Shown here in pieces: positions 62,626 through 64,000 of a DNA stretch of 64,000 nt. Below the pieces are notes generated by a model. The model was not told the DNA's origin and ran no database searches. It saw nothing but the letters and a program-made list of their open reading frames with translations. Made by a program: the position numbers and the translations under genes. Every line of letters starts with the position of its first letter. Positions within the stretch are counted from its first letter, which is position 1. Source of the stretch: Xanthobacteraceae bacterium (GTDB lineage: Bacteria > Pseudomonadota > Alphaproteobacteria > Rhizobiales > Xanthobacteraceae); assembly GCA_029239875.1 (NCBI GenBank), contig JARBUD010000007.1, forward strand, positions 1-64,000, written 5' to 3'.

Positions 62626-63760
62626 CTACTCCTCCAGCGCCCGCCCCTGCGTCTCGTCGAACTGGCTCTGGAAGCCGACACCGTAATAGCCAGCAGAGAC
62701 CTTCGCCTCCATCTCGACGCGCGCGTCGGAGGGGATCAGCTCGTCGGGGATAGGCACCCGCTCGCCGACCTCGATGCCGGCGCGCGCCAGCGCGTTGAAC
62801 TTCATGTCGCTCATCGAGGCGAAACGGTCGATGCGCCTGATGCCGAGCCAGTGGAACACGTCCGGCATCAGCTCCTGGAAGCGCATGTCCTGCACGCCGG
62901 CGACGCATTCGGTGCGCTTGAAACACGCAGATCTCGATGCCATGGGCGAGATAGGGTCGGCAGGTGCAGATGTCGGAGGAGAACACGTCCGAGCCGTTGC
63001 ACTCGTCATGCACCCGGCAGGCGAGCGGGGTGACGCCATCGCCGATCCGCGAGGGGTCCCCGAACATGTACAGCGTCATACCGCCGATGGGCGGCAGGAA
63101 CACCTTGAGGTCGCCGCGCGTCACCAGTTCGGGGAACATGCCGCCCGTATGCTCGAACAGCGCGCGTCGCAGCGCGCCCTCGGAGACGCCGAAGCGCTCG
63201 GCAATGCCCGGCAGGTACCAGACCGGCTCGATCGCCGCCTTGGTGACACGCACGTCGCCCTTCGGGCCGATGATGTCGCCGTCGATGGCCAGCCGCCCGG
63301 CGCGGATCGCATCACGGATCTCCGGCATGTCGATATGGGCGCGGGTGATGGCGATGGTCGGGCGCACGTCGAGCCCGGCCGCTATCTCGCCGGCGAACAC
63401 CTCGCCCGCCATGTGGCCATAGGGATCTAGCGAGACAATAGCCTTCGGGTCACCCCATTGCGGGTGCGGGCCGATGGTGTCGGAGGGCGCGGTGTTGGTG
63501 AGGTCAGCGCGGAAATCGGCCGGCAGCGCCCCGGCGGCGATGGCGAGCGCGCGATAGACCGAATAGCCGCCGGCATGGGCGCCGATGGCGTTGCGGCGCT
63601 TCGGATCGGTGAGGGTGGCGACGACGGGTCCGCGCTCGGCGGGCGTGGGCGCCCCCCAGTTCAGGCTGGGCGCGTCAGCGGCGACGCCGGTCGGCGCCCC
63701 GTGGGAGGTGAGGACGATATGGTTGCGGGAACGACCGCCTGCATTGGCATTGACGGACAT
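62626..63760 (-). pseudogene. URC1-type GTP cyclohydrolase II homologue, internal deletion and frameshift
   Basis: From ATG 63760 the frame encodes a URC1/GTP cyclohydrolase II-like protein (IVLTSHGAPTG, RNAIGAHAGGYSVYRALA, CRVHDECNGSDVFSSDICTCRPYLAHGIEICV). At about 62920-62930 the homology jumps to another frame, which continues FKRTECVAGVQDMRFQELMPDVFHWLG and ends normally at 62626. Between the two parts about 45 residues expected in family members, including the GRALGEVTK region equivalent to the catalytic QEGRGIGL segment of GTP cyclohydrolase II, are missing. So the gene has lost sequence as well as frame, which a single-base sequencing error cannot explain. Cluster position next to URC4 supports a former role in uracil degradation. 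Confidence 0.85.
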
Positions 63761-63777
63761 GATCAGCTCGCTTCTCC

Positions 63778-63796
63778 GTCCGGCGCGACGCCGGAC
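63778..63796. promoter_or_regulatory. palindrome in the leader of the URC1 remnant
   Basis: GTCCGGCG - CGA - CGCCGGAC is a perfect 8-bp inverted repeat 18 bases upstream of the URC1 start. It could be an operator or an RNA hairpin near the ribosome site. Confidence 0.4.
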
Positions 63797-63867
63797 AACG
63801 GAAGCAACAGATGTGAGCGCGAAACCCCGGCTTCCGCAAGGGGGCGAGCCGGATCGAGACCAAAAAT

Positions 63868-63883
63868 CGGACGAAATGGTCCG
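63868..63883. promoter_or_regulatory. inverted repeat in the divergent URC1 / downstream-gene region
   Basis: CGGAC - GAAATG - GTCCG, 5-bp arms, within the 215-base region between the URC1 start and the plus-strand gene at 63976. Possible regulator site shared by both directions. Confidence 0.35.
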
Positions 63884-63975
63884 TTTCTTGTATCGCGTTT
63901 CGCGCTATCCTGCCCTCAAGGGAGACGCGACGGCCCGCCTCACGCGAGCTGCGCCACATAATCCAGAGCGAGCCC

Positions 63976-64000
63976 ATGAACGCGCCCACCGTGCTGACCG
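63976..64000 (+). CDS. start of a plus-strand gene cut by the window end
   Basis: ATG at 63976 opens MNAPTVLT and runs to the last base; a weak purine-rich stretch (AGAGCGAG) precedes it. It is divergent from the URC1-URC4 pair and may belong to the same pathway, but eight residues do not allow a family call. Confidence 0.4.

Noticed and set aside
61238-63760. An 840-codon frame suggesting a URC1-URC4 fusion protein
   Set aside because: The middle portion is nonsense Arg-rich sequence created by the frameshift; the genuine URC1 C-terminus is in another frame and URC4 has its own ATG at 62467.
63840-63890. RutR site (TTGACCA-TGGTCAA type) near the pyrimidine genes
   Set aside because: GACCA and TGGTC occur but too far apart, and the required central spacing is absent.

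Overview
GC-rich, densely packed DNA whose genes most resemble Hyphomicrobiales-type Alphaproteobacteria: the glyoxylate-assimilating bhc genes, a ChvE-GguA-GguB sugar transporter, oxidative (non-phosphorylating) pentose catabolism, many ABC importers, a CoxG-type protein, a URC-type pyrimidine cluster, and palindromic repeats of the CATCCTTCGAGGC type. The genus cannot be fixed from this window. No rRNA, tRNA, CRISPR array, phage or insertion sequence was seen. It reads as chromosomal or megaplasmid DNA rich in catabolic and uptake operons.

1-19 kb. The end of a beta-hydroxyacid dehydrogenase is followed by bhcB-bhcC-bhcD, three of the four enzymes of the beta-hydroxyaspartate cycle (glyoxylate plus glycine to oxaloacetate). 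Convergent to it is nrdAB, a ribonucleotide reductase whose small subunit has Phe where class Ia enzymes have the radical Tyr, so it looks like a class Ic (Chlamydia-like) enzyme; a cobalamin riboswitch lies in its leader. Divergent from nrdA is a COG0523 metallochaperone GTPase behind a Zur-like box. Next comes a TetR regulator with three near-identical operators, divergent from a nine-gene operon: three-subunit molybdenum hydroxylase, branched-chain-type ABC importer (five genes) and a CoxG-like protein. Its substrate is unknown.

19-31 kb. A minus-strand cluster holds a Cds1-like cysteine desulfhydrase, a YtcJ-type amidohydrolase, a polyamine-type ABC importer, a cupin, a PYROXD2-like FAD oxidoreductase, an NTF2-like small protein and an IclR regulator with its palindromic operator. 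The pathway is not recognised. A MarR regulator then faces a cupin-glyoxalase pair across a promoter bracketed by two palindromes.

31.5-48.3 kb. Fourteen same-strand genes form what looks like one sugar operon: YtfQRT-YjfF furanose importer, DgoR-like GntR regulator, L-arabinonate dehydratase, L-2-keto-3-deoxyarabonate dehydratase, L-arabinose/D-galactose 1-dehydrogenase, mutarotase, xylonate dehydratase, SMP-30 lactonase, then ChvE-GguA-GguB. Together they import L-arabinose, D-galactose and D-xylose type sugars and oxidise them towards alpha-ketoglutarate semialdehyde. Perfect GC hairpins follow both binding-protein genes, and a 15-bp hairpin ends the operon.

48.4-64 kb. A large autotransporter, an AraC regulator, two small proteins, a second polyamine-type ABC importer (minus strand), two tandem Bug/TctC solute receptors without membrane partners, and a URC pyrimidine-degradation pair: intact URC4 (DUF1688) and a URC1 gene broken by an internal deletion plus frameshift. 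Five intergenic gaps in this last 9 kb, and none before, carry pairs of a palindromic repeat. The window ends with the first codons of a plus-strand gene.
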